A stretch of 64,000 nt of DNA from Garcia nutans (Eukaryota; Streptophyta; Magnoliopsida; Malpighiales; Euphorbiaceae), in contig CANTUV010000024.1 in the NCBI GenBank assembly GCA_947685225.1, positions 54,216,001 to 54,280,000 of the forward strand, written 5' to 3'. A program made the translations under genes and the position numbers. The notes under the pieces are model-generated. The model had not been told where the DNA came from. It made no database searches and was given only the letters and a program-made list of their open reading frames with translations. Shown in pieces: positions 22,607-35,400 of the stretch; positions within the stretch are counted from its first letter, which is position 1, and every line of letters begins with the position of its first letter.

Positions 22607-24214
22607 ATAATTTTAACATTTACGTATCAAAATAGTATAAATATGTATCATGCTTATATGTCACATAAAATAACTTTGCTTTATTAACATAACATAAGCA
22701 TCAAACATGCAATGGACCCAAATATCCTTATAGATTAATCTAGTTCCAGAAAATTTGCTTTGGCTTATCTCAATAATAGTGACACCCATGTGTCTTGCTA
22801 GTGGACGTAAATATATCTATGACACATGTCTCAATAAGGGGCATAGTAACATCTCTGTGACACCTAGTGTCTCACCCCACGATGTATGGCATGCGAAATT
22901 ACCAAACCCAATTTCCTGGAACTAGTTAAGGCATAAGGTACACACAATACTCATTTATCATTTTGTAACTTTCCTCACTTTATATCTCATCATTTATGTT
23001 ATATTATATGGTTAATAACATCACAAACATCTTTTCTTCAAATTTGAGTGCCATGGTCATGCCTACCTGAAGGCCACGCCCGTGCACTTCAATTTAGTTT
23101 TGCCATTTTTAAACAAACAATCCCGAGGTCATTGCCTCTCAATGTCACGCCTGTGTCTTTCAATTTAGCACTGCCACTTTTAGACAAACAAGCTCATTGT
23201 CGTGGCTTTCGAATGTCATGCCCGTGCCTTTCAATTCAACACTGCCATTTCACAAATTTCGAGAACACGGACTCAAATTAAAACCCACGATCGTGCCCTT
23301 CACAAGGCCATGTCCATGATATCACTAAACTTATACCAAACCACAAATATTCTTTTAAAACAATGCAAACCACAAGAAACGCACATTATCAAAGTATGTA
23401 CAACCTTTTTGAAGCTCAAAATGAGAAAATAATCTCCTTTCCATGTATACTCTACCAAGCTTCCCACTTTCTCAAAGTGGTTCTCTTCTTTAATCATACA
23501 ACACCACTTCACTCAACACCTAATTCAAGTTATAAGTTTAGATACAACATTAAAATACATATAAATATACTAGAACTTATTAAACATCACCTACTCCCGA
23601 ATTAATTATAGCTCTTGCCAAAACCCTAACTTCCACCTCACTTCTCCAAATCCTACTCAATTTTATTCAATCAATACACCAAGTTTAAAATTATTATTTC
23701 TATATCAATTAACTTCATTCAATTTCATTTAAACAATTTATCCAACAATCATTAAAATTCAACTTGAAAGAAATTTCTTAATAGTTAAAGAAAACTTATT
23801 TATTACTTCAATTATCACCAAGCTATCTTCACTCCCTTGTAAACCTTGTTAAAATTTGATACTTACGATAATTAAAATTCCCTCTCTTGTTGCCTATGGA
23901 GATCAGTCAAGGAAGAAAGAAAGGAAAAAGATGATAGTGAATTCTAGAATTTGACTTTCATATCTTCAACCACTAACAATATATAATTATATACTTAATT
24001 AATTTATTTAGATATTTATAATAAAATATTATTATTTTATATATTTTACTTTTCTACTTTTAAAATTTTACTTCTTTACCCTTTTCACTTTTAACCATTT
24101 ATATGTTAGTTATATTTCATTTATATTTTACATATCTCTCTCATACAAATCTTCCTTAACCCTATCAACTAATGTATTTAAATAGGCTAACAAAAATTGG
24201 GGCATTACATTAGA

Positions 24215-24867
24215 GGCTTTCCTTTACATAAGAAAACTACAACGTGGATCTCTATCAGTCACACAACGAATGAACCCAACACCAACCACAGCTATTTGAG
24301 GACCTTAATTGCAACAATTTCTATTGTAAATTGTGAACTTTCTTAAGTAGTGTAAGTCTTGATTCTTGTTTTTTTTGGAAGTCTTCTTTTTACAAATATG
24401 GCTAATTACAAGTGCAGTAGCTTTGAATACATTAAACCCATTTTATTATAAGAAATTATAAACTAAAATTTGCAATTTTGGATCTTAATTTTTGTTCATA
24501 ATGTTCGACATTAAGCATGTGTTATGTTCAGTTTGATGTGCTTATTTTACCCATTTTGATTGTTGAATTTGTTGAAGCAAATCCCTGTATTTTTTTTCCT
24601 CTCACGTCAACGTCGATTTTATGCTCTGAAATAATGGTCATTTACCCATCTTCTAATTATTAAACAAGAGTAGTTTTGTCATTTACTAATAATTTTAGCA
24701 TAGTTGACCATTTTTCGCCTCTAATTAACAAAAAACAAGGGCTAATCCTAATGGAGGGACTATATAATTTAGTTTTGTAAATATTAGGGATGTAAAAATT
24801 TAGTTTTGTAAATACAGATATTTACTGAAGGAATATGCCTAATCTCGGGATCTTAATATTATTTAGC
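24215..24867. other. Intergenic DNA without recognised gene
   Basis: No reading frame or repeat that I can name. It adjoins the solo LTR target site. Confidence 0.4.
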
Positions 24868-25210
24868 CTTTTTAATATTATTTGTTTTAATGAACCCATT
24901 TTGCATATTATTTATTTTAATAAATTTATTTTATAATATTATTTATTTTAATAATCCATTTTAATGAATCCATTTTTCATATTATTTATTTTAATGAACT
25001 AATTTTCATATTATTTATTTTAGAAATATTTTTTTAAATATTATTTGTTTTAAAGAATCTAATTTTTATATTATTTATTTCAATGAATCCATTTTTCATA
25101 TTATTTATTTTAATAATCTCATTTTTCATATTATTTAATTTAATGAATCTATATTTTAATATTATTTATTTTTAAGAACCTAATTTTTATATTATTATTT
25201 TCAATGAATC
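24868..25210. repeat. AT-rich minisatellite
   Basis: About nine degenerate copies of a roughly 37-bp unit built on CATATTATTTATTTTAATGA and ATCCATTTTT are arranged head to tail. Confidence 0.8.
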
Positions 25211-26470
25211 CCTTTTATGTATATATCTATAGTGTTACTGATGTGTTCATAATATTATCATATTAAGAATATATTTTAAAAAAATACAAATAAATTTTTA
25301 ATTTTAATTTTAATTATAAGATTATAATTTTAAGGATTTTTTTAGAAAAATACAAATCAATTTTAATTTTGACTTTATTTCATATAAAATTAACGCTCCA
25401 TTTGGAATGAATGAACTCCACAAAATTTTATGGAATTCATTTTAATTCTAAGAATTACTTGTTTGAATTGAAATTTTTTACTCATTCCAATTATATGAAT
25501 TCAAATATATGAAATTCAATTATTATAAACCAAATTTTACTAAAATAGGTAAAATTTGTAAATAAATTTCACAAATTAATAAACTCATCTTTTCTATATA
25601 AAATTATCCTTAATAGACTTATACCTCTTTCTCACATAATATTCTTTTAATTTTTCCTTTTTTTCACTATGCCAATTTTATAAAATTTATTATTTCTTCT
25701 ATTTTAAAATTTTAAAATTAATTTTTAATAAAATTATGTCATTAATTTTAAATTTTTAAAAGCCAAATATCTAGTTTGGATGTTTACCTTTTTAGCTTCA
25801 TCAATAGTTATATTTTTATCTTAATATTTTATTAATTTTTATTTTTAGTAATTATTTAAAATTTTTAAAAATTACTTATTACAAATATAAACCCTTTTAT
25901 AAAATTTATTATCAAAACAAACAAATATTTCTATAAATATAAATAATAGTTCAATAAATAAAAATTTTCAATTTAATATTTTTATCTAAATTATATTAAT
26001 TAAATTTATTGTTTTGAATAAAAATTATTAAAAATAAAATTATAATAGTTTCAATCAATTAAATTCATATAAATAAAAAAAAATTTTAATATTAAAAAAT
26101 AAAATATTCATATATAATAATTATCTAATTAATAAATACATTAGTGTTAATTTATAGCAATAAATTTTAAAAAAATTCTTTTAGTATTATTTGAGCAAAA
26201 ATTTAAATATAAATTATCATAATAAAAATATATTTAAAAAAATTAAAAAAATTATAATTTAAAATTTATTTCAAATAAAATTATATAAAATATAATTAAA
26301 TAATCTATCTCAAATTAAATCACACTGAATATGAAAATTTATTTATACACATTTATGAATTTTATAATTTAAATTTTACAAACAAAACGGAAAGTGAAAT
26401 TCAATTAAATGATCATTTTTACAAAAATTTTACAAAGATTAAAAAATAGACAAAAATTCCCACGATAATA
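25211..26470. other. Very AT-rich upstream region of the methyltransferase gene
   Basis: Almost pure A/T with many TTTAAAT and ATAAAA strings and no reading frame. The block from about 25393 (CGCTCCATTTGGAATGAATG) to about 26395 (CAAACAAAACGGAAAGTG) may be a decayed MITE, since its ends vaguely resemble each other in inverted order. The last 70 bases should hold the gene's 5' UTR and promoter, but I cannot single out a TATA box in such sequence. Confidence 0.35.
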
Positions 26471-29400
26471 ATGGCATCCGAGAGCCATTATCTCTTTTCG
26501 CCTCTTTTCAGAAGTTTTGAGTTCAGTTGGGCACGTCTGCTGCAGAGAGAGATGCATCGAATGGTAGAAGAGGAAGATGAAGAACGACGTCGTCAAAGGA
26601 AGATGGAAGAGGTTCTTGAAGTCAAATCCCTCAAGCGTATCATCAGCGCCTATCTCAAGTATCTCTCCCTATCTCTTAATTTCTTTCCTTTCTCCATTGT
26701 TCAATTTGATTCTTAGGAAGAGAAATAAAGTTGTTAATTGAGAAGTTCAATTTTGTTAATTCCTGTTTGGTACTATACTTGCGCAGCTCTTTTTTGTTTC
26801 AATTAATTTGTTCTTTTGTTTATTTCGTATTTTCTTTTAATTTCTTTTATATAATTTTGAGTTTAGGTAAATTATGTAAAGTTGACACAATTTGTTTATA
26901 TGGGACACAATTTGTTTATATGGCTAAAGTGCAAACAAATTATCTAGAAAACTTTAGTTGATATGAATCAATTGAATATAGCATTCAATATACGTTTCCC
27001 AGCTTGTTCTGTATATTTGTGGTCAATTAATTGAATATTTTCGTTGGTGATGTTAGTAATCTACAGATATTTAATTAGGTTCTCGAGCCTTTTGAAAATG
27101 TTCATATTGTCCACTGTTTCTTGATTTTGATTTTTTTTTCTTCTCCTTTTTCAACATTTGAGGTTGTACATATCTCATCTTACTAATATAGTTTCTTAAA
27201 TTGTGGATTTTTTGGTTTTGCAGCTACCCAGATGCTGCAGAAGAGGATGTAAAAAGATATGAAAGATCTTTTAAAAAGCTTCCTCCTACCCACAAGGTGA
27301 TTTTCATTTCTCGACTATAGTTTGAGTTACAATTGGAAGGACCGTTTAATATAGTTTTTGTTGTTGGTTTTGGATTTTTGTTTCTCAGTTACTAAAAACA
27401 CCTATTCTTAAATGTATCTGCTTTTGTCATTTGGTGTTTCAAAATAAAAAAATGCGTTGTCACAGGATAACCATATAAATGTTTTTCCTTTGTTTCCTAA
27501 ACATCTTTCCCAAGCTACAAGTTTTAAGTAGAAAAACAAAAATGATAACGAACAATTCAAATTGTGATATTAGAAAGACTATATCCCAATGGATTAAAGC
27601 CCAATTTATCTTGGACTCATGGATATATGGCCAAGAGATAACTTACACTGTTATAAAAATATTTTAAAGTTTGCCTTAGAAAATGTTTGCTTTGAGATAT
27701 AGATTAATTTGGGCATTACAAAATAGTGTAAAAATTGACGTAGGACAACTGTTGTCTTGATTTTCTGAGGTGTGTGAGTTTTTGTCTTATGAGTGGATTT
27801 AGTATGTCTTGTGCTTATTCCTCTTTGTACATCAGGATTTGAGAATGTCTATTTATCTATTTAGTGTATCTAACCAAAGAGCAAGTCGTGATGCATTCCA
27901 TCTTGTATAAAAGGTGGTTAGATCCTTATCCCAATCCACAAAAAGTAGGTCAAGCTGTTCTTGTAACAAAAACCTAAATCATCTATCACTAATAACCTAG
28001 ACTTTAGGTTATTGTGGAATATAAAAACTTAAATGGGTGTTTGAATTGGTGTTTGTGGGTAGTTTTTGGCAGCAACAGTTTGAGGTTCAATTGTTAACAA
28101 CTCCAAACATGAGCTTTTAGCATCGTTTTAAGTCATGTGTATTGCAAATGAGCTTTGGTGATATTTGACATTTCAATGCCAGTTTTATGAAATGCTAATT
28201 AATAGTTAGTTTAGAAATACATAACTAAATGTACTTATGGTCCATTTAGACAGCTAGTCATTTGAAATAATTGAGCATTTGAAATTTGTCATCATACTGA
28301 TTTTATGGGATTTTACACTTGCAACTCAAATTCATATCCACATTCCAAGTGACTATCTATCCAAACAAACCCTCATATTATATTGAATAGTGTATTATTT
28401 TTATCAATAAGTTGAATTCCCAAAATTATAATGATATGTGTACGATAATCATGCTAATATACCAAAACTTTCTGTAAGGCTTTAAAATTTTAATTGTTCT
28501 AATTTTCATAACAATAAACGATGTAAGTGGTTTGATTATTTTTCTATTGATGTAAATGAATTTATTAGAAATTTTTGCTTTACCATCCAATTGCCGATTC
28601 TCCATATATCCCAAACATCCAAACTAGCATTTCAAAGTCCAAATAGACCCTTTAATTATTCATATTTTTGAGCTAATGCATTGTTGAATTTAAACATTGT
28701 TATGATTTACATTATGTCATTTACACTATTGCTACCAGTTAACGTGGATGAGTGATTTACCATGTAAGTTATGACTAACAAGCTTATTCTTTTATCTGGA
28801 CAACTAAGTGCAATGCTAATCTTTATTAATGAACCTTGGCACTGTATTAAAAAAATTTGCCTCAGTTTAATTCCAAACATTGTCGTCCATATGCCAATGT
28901 TACTTAGAATCAACACACACTTAGTGAATTATAGGTGACAACCAGCGTAAAACTTGTGATATATTATGATATGGATTAAAATGATATAAACATTAGGGAT
29001 TCCCTGCTTGCGACACGCTACATTGGAGCCCGAGTGTATTGAGAAGTAGGCAAGGGTATAGGGTATTCTCTAAATATGACATGCCATATCGGTTCCCAGA
29101 CATGGTGCTAAATAAGCAAGCATTCTTACATTAAGAATTGAGTGTGGGTAAAGAAATTAGTCCTAATTACGAGTGGTACGGGTTCAATTGATGGTAGAGG
29201 CTTTTATAAAAAGAGACATAAGAAGGAATAAGTGGAAAGTAAGATCAAAATAGGAACTTGGAATGTTGAATCTCTTACAGTTACGTTGAGGTAATTTGTT
29301 GACACTATAGAGAAGGAAATTCAGTATCGCTTTACATTCAAGAGACTAAATGGGTAGGAGGAAAAAATAAAGAAATTGAGAATATATGATATAAATTATG

Positions 29401-32400
29401 GTATATAGGAACATAAAGAAATAAGAATGAAGTGGGTATTATTTTGAATCAGTATTTGAAAGAGGCTATTGTAGTCGTGAAAAGAGCAGGAACTAGGATC
29501 ATTTCAATAAAACTTGTTCTACAAAATGAAAAATCAATATAATCAATGCATATGCTCCTCGAGTTGGATTGAATGAGGAATGCAAGCAAAAGTTTGGGAA
29601 GACATGGATGAGCTTATGTAAACATACTGAATGATGAGAATATTTTAATTGGGGAGACTTAAATAGACATGTAAATAAAGACAAAATAAGGTTTGAGAAT
29701 GTGCATGGAGGATATGGTTTTGGAGTTAGAAATGAAGAGGGAATAGCTATCCTTGAATTTTCCATAGCCTATGGTTTAACACGGGTAAATATTTACTTTA
29801 TAAAGAGGGAATCTCATATAGTAACATTTAAAAGTATGCAAAATAGAAGCCAAATTGACTTCATACTTACAAGAAAAGCTAATCGCGCTTTATGCAAGGA
29901 TTGCAAATTTGTCTTGGGGGCTTTGACCTTATAGTATAAGGTTAATGGTATTGGATGAAAAAATTAAAAGGTTGGCAAGCAAGCCTAGGAGGAACAAAAT
30001 TCTCAAGACTCGGTGGTGGACTTTAAAAGGAGTAAAATAAATGATGTTTAAGGATGAGTTGATCAAAATTGGAATTTGGAATGTAGATATGAATATGTTA
30101 GTAAATGATATATGAATGAGCATATCTATAACAATTAAAGTAGCTAAAAAGATACTTGGTGAATCTATAAAGGATATGGTCATCCTTGAAAGGAGAGTTT
30201 TGGTGGTGGAGTACAAAAGTGCAAAAAGCAATAAAAAGTAAAAATGAATGGTATAAAAGATTGCCTAAGCATGGTGATAGTGAAGCTTTTGAGCAATACA
30301 AGCAAGCGAAAAAAGATGTAAAAAAAAAGTTGTTAGCCAAGCAAGAGCACAATCTTTGGAGAAGGTATATGAGGAACTTGGGATAAAAAAGGAGAAAAAA
30401 CTATCCATAAATTGGCTTAAATAAGAAAAAAAGAGGGTCAAAATTTAAACCAAATGTCTCAAAGATAAAGAGAATAGAGTTTTAGTTTAAGAAGAGGTAT
30501 CAAGGAAAGATGAGTTATTTTGAAAATCTTCTTAATGGTAGCTATAGTGAAATAATTGAGGGTTTGGATGTCATAGCCAAGAAAAAAGTGAAGCATACTA
30601 GATGGATTAGATTTTTCGAAATTAAAGAAATGTTGAAGAGAATGAAAATTGGCAAAGCTTGTGGTTCAGATAGAATCCCTATTGGGATATGGAAATGTTT
30701 TAAAGATATAGGAGTAGTGTGGTTGATTACTTTTCTAATAAGATTCTGAGCACAAAAAAAAAATTGTCGGATGAATGGAGACAAAGTAACTTTGTATCTA
30801 TTTTTAAGAATATGGGAGATATTTAAAATTGTTCAAACTGTAGAAGTATAAAACTCGTAAGTCACACAATGAAATTGTGGGATAGAGTTATGGAACAACG
30901 TTTACGTTTAGATACTTGTGTCTCCTCAAACCAATTTGGGTTTATGCCAGATTGATTGATTGAGGAAACAATCTTTCTTTTTAGATATTTAACGGAAAAG
31001 TATAGGGAGATAAAAAAGAATTTACATAGTGTTTTATTGACTTGGAAAGACTTATGATAGAGTTCTTAAAAAAGTAGTATGGTGGGTCTTAGAGCGCATG
31101 AGGATATTTATTAGATATATATAAATCTTGAAAGATATGTATGATGGAGCTATCATTAGCATTCGTACAATTAGAGGGGATATTAAAAATTTTCTTGTTT
31201 TTATTGGATTACACTGAGGTTCTGCATCGAGTGCCAATCTTTTTACTTTAGTCTTGGATGAGCTAATAAGACATATACAAGATAACATTCCATGGTGCAT
31301 GATGTTCACAGGTGATATTGTTTAATAGGTGAGTCCCAATAAAAAATTAGGAAGTTGAAATTGTGGAGAAACACTTTGGATTTTAAGGATTTTAAGTTAA
31401 ATAGAACCAAAACTGAGTTTATGTATTGTAGGATTAGTAATATGAATATAAAACAGGGCAAAGTTGTTTTGAACGGAGTGTAGCGCCTTATAGCACTCAT
31501 TTCAAGTACATTGGTTCAATTCGTAAAGAGGATGACAATTGCAAAGAAGATATTAGCCATAGGATTAAAGCAAGTTGGATGAAGTGGATAATTGCCACGA
31601 GAGTTTTATGTGACTAGAAGATGCTAGTTAAATTGAAAGGTAAATTTTACCGCACTGCAATATGACCTGCTATGATATATGATAGCAAGTATTGGGCATT
31701 GAATGAACAATACACGGGTAAAATATGTGTTAATGAAATAAGAATATCAAGATGGATTTGTAGACATATTATGAAGAATAGAATTCACAATGGATATATT
31801 AGAGAAAAGGTGAGTGTGTCTCCTATTGAAGACAAAATAAGGGAATAAAGATTGAGATGATTTAGCAACGTGAAACGAAGATCTAGTGATGCGCTTATTA
31901 GAAAGATTAGACAAGTTAAAATATATAGTTAGGAAAGACATGAATATATCTAAACTAACTTTGGAAATAGTTGTTCAAAATGATCATATTGTTTTATATC
32001 TTGAAAATATAGCCTATAATCACTCTGAGTGAAAAAAGAGAATTCATATAGCCAATCTCAATTAACATGGATTAAGGTTTAGTTGAGTTAATGTTTGAAA
32101 TCTTTGTTTCAGCGTGCAAGCAATCATGGGATAGAAAGGTAAATGATGTTTATCGGCGAAGGCAAAATCTCTAGAAAATTTTGATTGCATGATGCTGTAA
32201 AATTTGGGAGTGAATATTTTTTATGGCACTGAAGTAAAACAATTTTGAAAATTGGAACTAATTTATTATACTTGTAGGATCTTAAAAAGCTCTCTGTTAT
32301 TATTATTATTATTATTTTTATTTGATATCTGGTTATTTTTATTTAACAATCAGATGGTGTTTGGCCTACGGATAATTACATGTGAAACTGTAAAATATCT

Positions 32401-35400
32401 CAGCATTCTAGATTATTGTATTTTGTTCTCACCAAGTGAATTGAAGATGCCTGTGCTTAGTGTACTTTTTGAGACATGGGATGCTCTACAATCCTGTTTT
32501 TGTTCCATGTACTTGAAAAATCCATACTCAAGGAACCTTTTATAATCCATACTCTACACCATCTTGCTCTTCTTTATTGTACTAACATTTACAAGCATTT
32601 ATAATTGGAGATCAGTAAACTTTTCTGGATATTTTATGTCTTGCTTGTCTGCATAATTTTGGCCCAGCTAATTTAAACATTTTGTATTATGATGAACTTG
32701 AACCCTTTATCAGTTATTGATTTCATTTTGCTTCTGCAGATAATTATATTTTCCATCTTGTTTTTACGTTCGTGTCTTGACAATCTTAGTTCTTATTGGA
32801 TTCTACATCAACTCCTTTAGATATTTGTGGACTGTACACATTGTATACTTGTATGAAGTATTGCCAAAATCATTCTGTTATCGATATAAGCTGTTCCCTT
32901 TTTCTTTGTGCATCTTTTGAATTGGTTGAGAAAAAAATTACTACTACTATGAGACAGCCTGTTGTTTGTTCCTGTTCAAATACTAATAAGCAGCAAAATT
33001 GTAACCATCATTTCAAGATTACTCCACGCTTCATGTGGTTAGGATTGTAGTGAAGTTATGAGGACCTGTTCTTTGGTCTAAAATTGCTTAAATGTCTTGG
33101 ATTATACTTATACCCTTTTTATGTGAAGTATTTCACTTTTCTACCTACACATGGTGATTTGTGATGTTTTAATTTCATCCTGTATAACAATGTGCTACTG
33201 GAAATTCTAACATTTGTGATCAAACAAATTTGTTTTTTGAGTTATTTAACTTCTCTTCTTTCAAGTTCTTTTTTCCTTTGTTTCATAATTTTTTTATTTA
33301 AACTGTTTACTGTGTCTTTCAGGCTTTAATATCTCACTATCCTTTGAAGTTTCAAAGGCTAAGAAGGTAATTCTTATCTCAGTGGTTTTTAGTTGAATGT
33401 TCATGGTTGTTGCATTTTTCTAAACTTAGATTTTATGAACCTATAACAAGTGAATAGAGCTAGGAAGTCAATGTTTTACCGGACAGAATCAGTTGACAAA
33501 TTGTTCAAATTAACTTGGCTTAAACCTTTTACAATACTTTTAATTTTTAAAGGAAAACATGGTAATTCAAATTGGATTGCTTTTATTTCTTTTGCCTAAC
33601 GAAAGCTTTGTCAACTTAAATCCAGCATGGTGTATAAAAAAGTTGGGTTTGGTATGAGGGATATTTATGACTTGAACCAAATTTAAGCTATGCCATTTGC
33701 TGTCTGTTCATTATGGTTCTGCTGCTGCCTAGCCAAAGAGGGAAGAGAGAGAGAGAGGGGAGAGGGGTGGAGAGCTAATTTTTTTGTTAATTATTCAGGT
33801 TTCAGTACAAGCTTCTGAGGAATACTAGGACGCTACATAATAGAATGCAGTTTTCTAATTTGCATTTCCATTTTCCATTTCATTTTTGCCTTTTTTTCAA
33901 TTACTTGTTTTACGGCATGAAATTAGCAAAATGGGTGTAAAAATATATGAATGTAAAGAAAATGATAAAAATTTTGGTGGTTAGCACTGGCCAATGGATC
34001 ATTAAATGTATGTTCATATGCTTTCTTTTCATTAAAATGAGTTTTCCAAAGTTAGTAAAGTGTCATTTTACTTGATAATTGCTTAATTTTTCCTTTGACT
34101 AGGAAAACAACTATTTTGCCTTGTCAAATTTTATCTTAAGTGCATATATAAACTCTAGTTAACTTTTGTTTTTTTAATCTTTTTCAGAAAATAGGCTAAT
34201 TTTCCACAATTTAACAGTCCTAGTATTTTCACTTCTTTCCTTGTGCAATTTATTAACAGCAATGCCAACTAGTTTTTATCTTTTTTAAACTTCCATTTGT
34301 ACTTGAGAATTGTGTATGAAATTATGATCCAAATAAACCAACATTTGGTGCTATACTATTTTCTGTTGGGTCTTTCTAGTGAAGAAAGTTGATATGGGTT
34401 TAATATTCATCTCTCAAATTTATGGTTATTTGAATTTCATTAGATCATTATACCTTTTTTTCTTTATTTTTTTTATGAGCATGGGAATTAGTTGCAAAAT
34501 ATAGGATAACTTTATATTGTTGTGTAAGAAATAGTGTTGATTGACTGGCTACTAAACGTTTTCCAATCTAGGTGATGTTTCTGTACATAGATTTAGTAAT
34601 AATGCACACTAACTGGGGCTCTGGTGACTTGACATTGCTTGATACTCTATCTCTCTCCCTCATAGAAAGAAGATTTATACCATGTTTGGGATGGGTGAAG
34701 GAGGGGTAGGTGGGTTAAAGAAGGGAAGGGATAGTAAATTATGTTGTTTGGGAAGAGGGTAGATTGAGGGAAAGGGTTTTATAAGATTAATGGAGGGTTA
34801 AAAAGTGTTATTTTTTCACAGAAATTTTAACATCTCATTTTGGAGTATTAGCAGGTGTTATAACTTTTATTTTCATTTTTATTCTTATAATAAATATTTT
34901 ATTGCACAATATTTTGTTATATATTCATATTTTTCACAGAGGAAGAATAAAGATTTTAGTAATTTTAGAAAATATTATTATGATAATGCTATTTCTAAAG
35001 TAACATGATAATTAAAAATAATTTTAATCAGTTGTGTAATTATAATAACTGATTTCATATATAAGTGGGTATTTTAGTTAATTAATATTTAACTTTACCT
35101 TTCTTTACCTTTCACTCAAGCAATATAAAAGTATAAATCTTTTACTTATTTAATATTACCTTCCTTCCAATCACAAAAAAGTAAATACTCTACCTTACTT
35201 TATTTTGCTCTAGTTTACTCTACCTTACTCTACTTTATTTAACCCCTTTACACCTCATCCTAACATAGCATTATGGGAGCCATATTACACCATCTCACAT
35301 CTCACTATTAGATCACATTGGTAGTATGTGATTGCCTAAGAGGCTGATGCTCCACGCTTATCCTAATATATATGCACAAGAGTCTGATACATTGCAACTT

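Larger units (their letters stand above)
20212..24214 (-). mobile_element. Ty3 solo LTR with 5-bp target duplication, split by a nested LTR
   Basis: The LTR (20217-24209) begins TGTAACACCC and ends GGCATTACA on the plus strand, so it is in minus orientation. TTAGA lies immediately outside both ends (20212-20216 and 24210-24214), a perfect 5-bp target duplication. With no internal domain this is a solo LTR, the product of LTR-LTR recombination. It is about 2.1 kb without the nested insert at 20708-22600. Modules: double hairpin (20658-20696, partly decayed) and inverted arms (about 22738-22764 and 22901-22928), around a cassette with GTGACACC and TGTCTC repeats. A weakened GCC/CGTG cluster lies at 23045-23320. 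Confidence 0.9.

Noticed and set aside
25393..26395. A 1-kb MITE upstream of the gene
   Set aside because: The ends resemble each other only weakly and no target duplication is visible in the AT-rich context.
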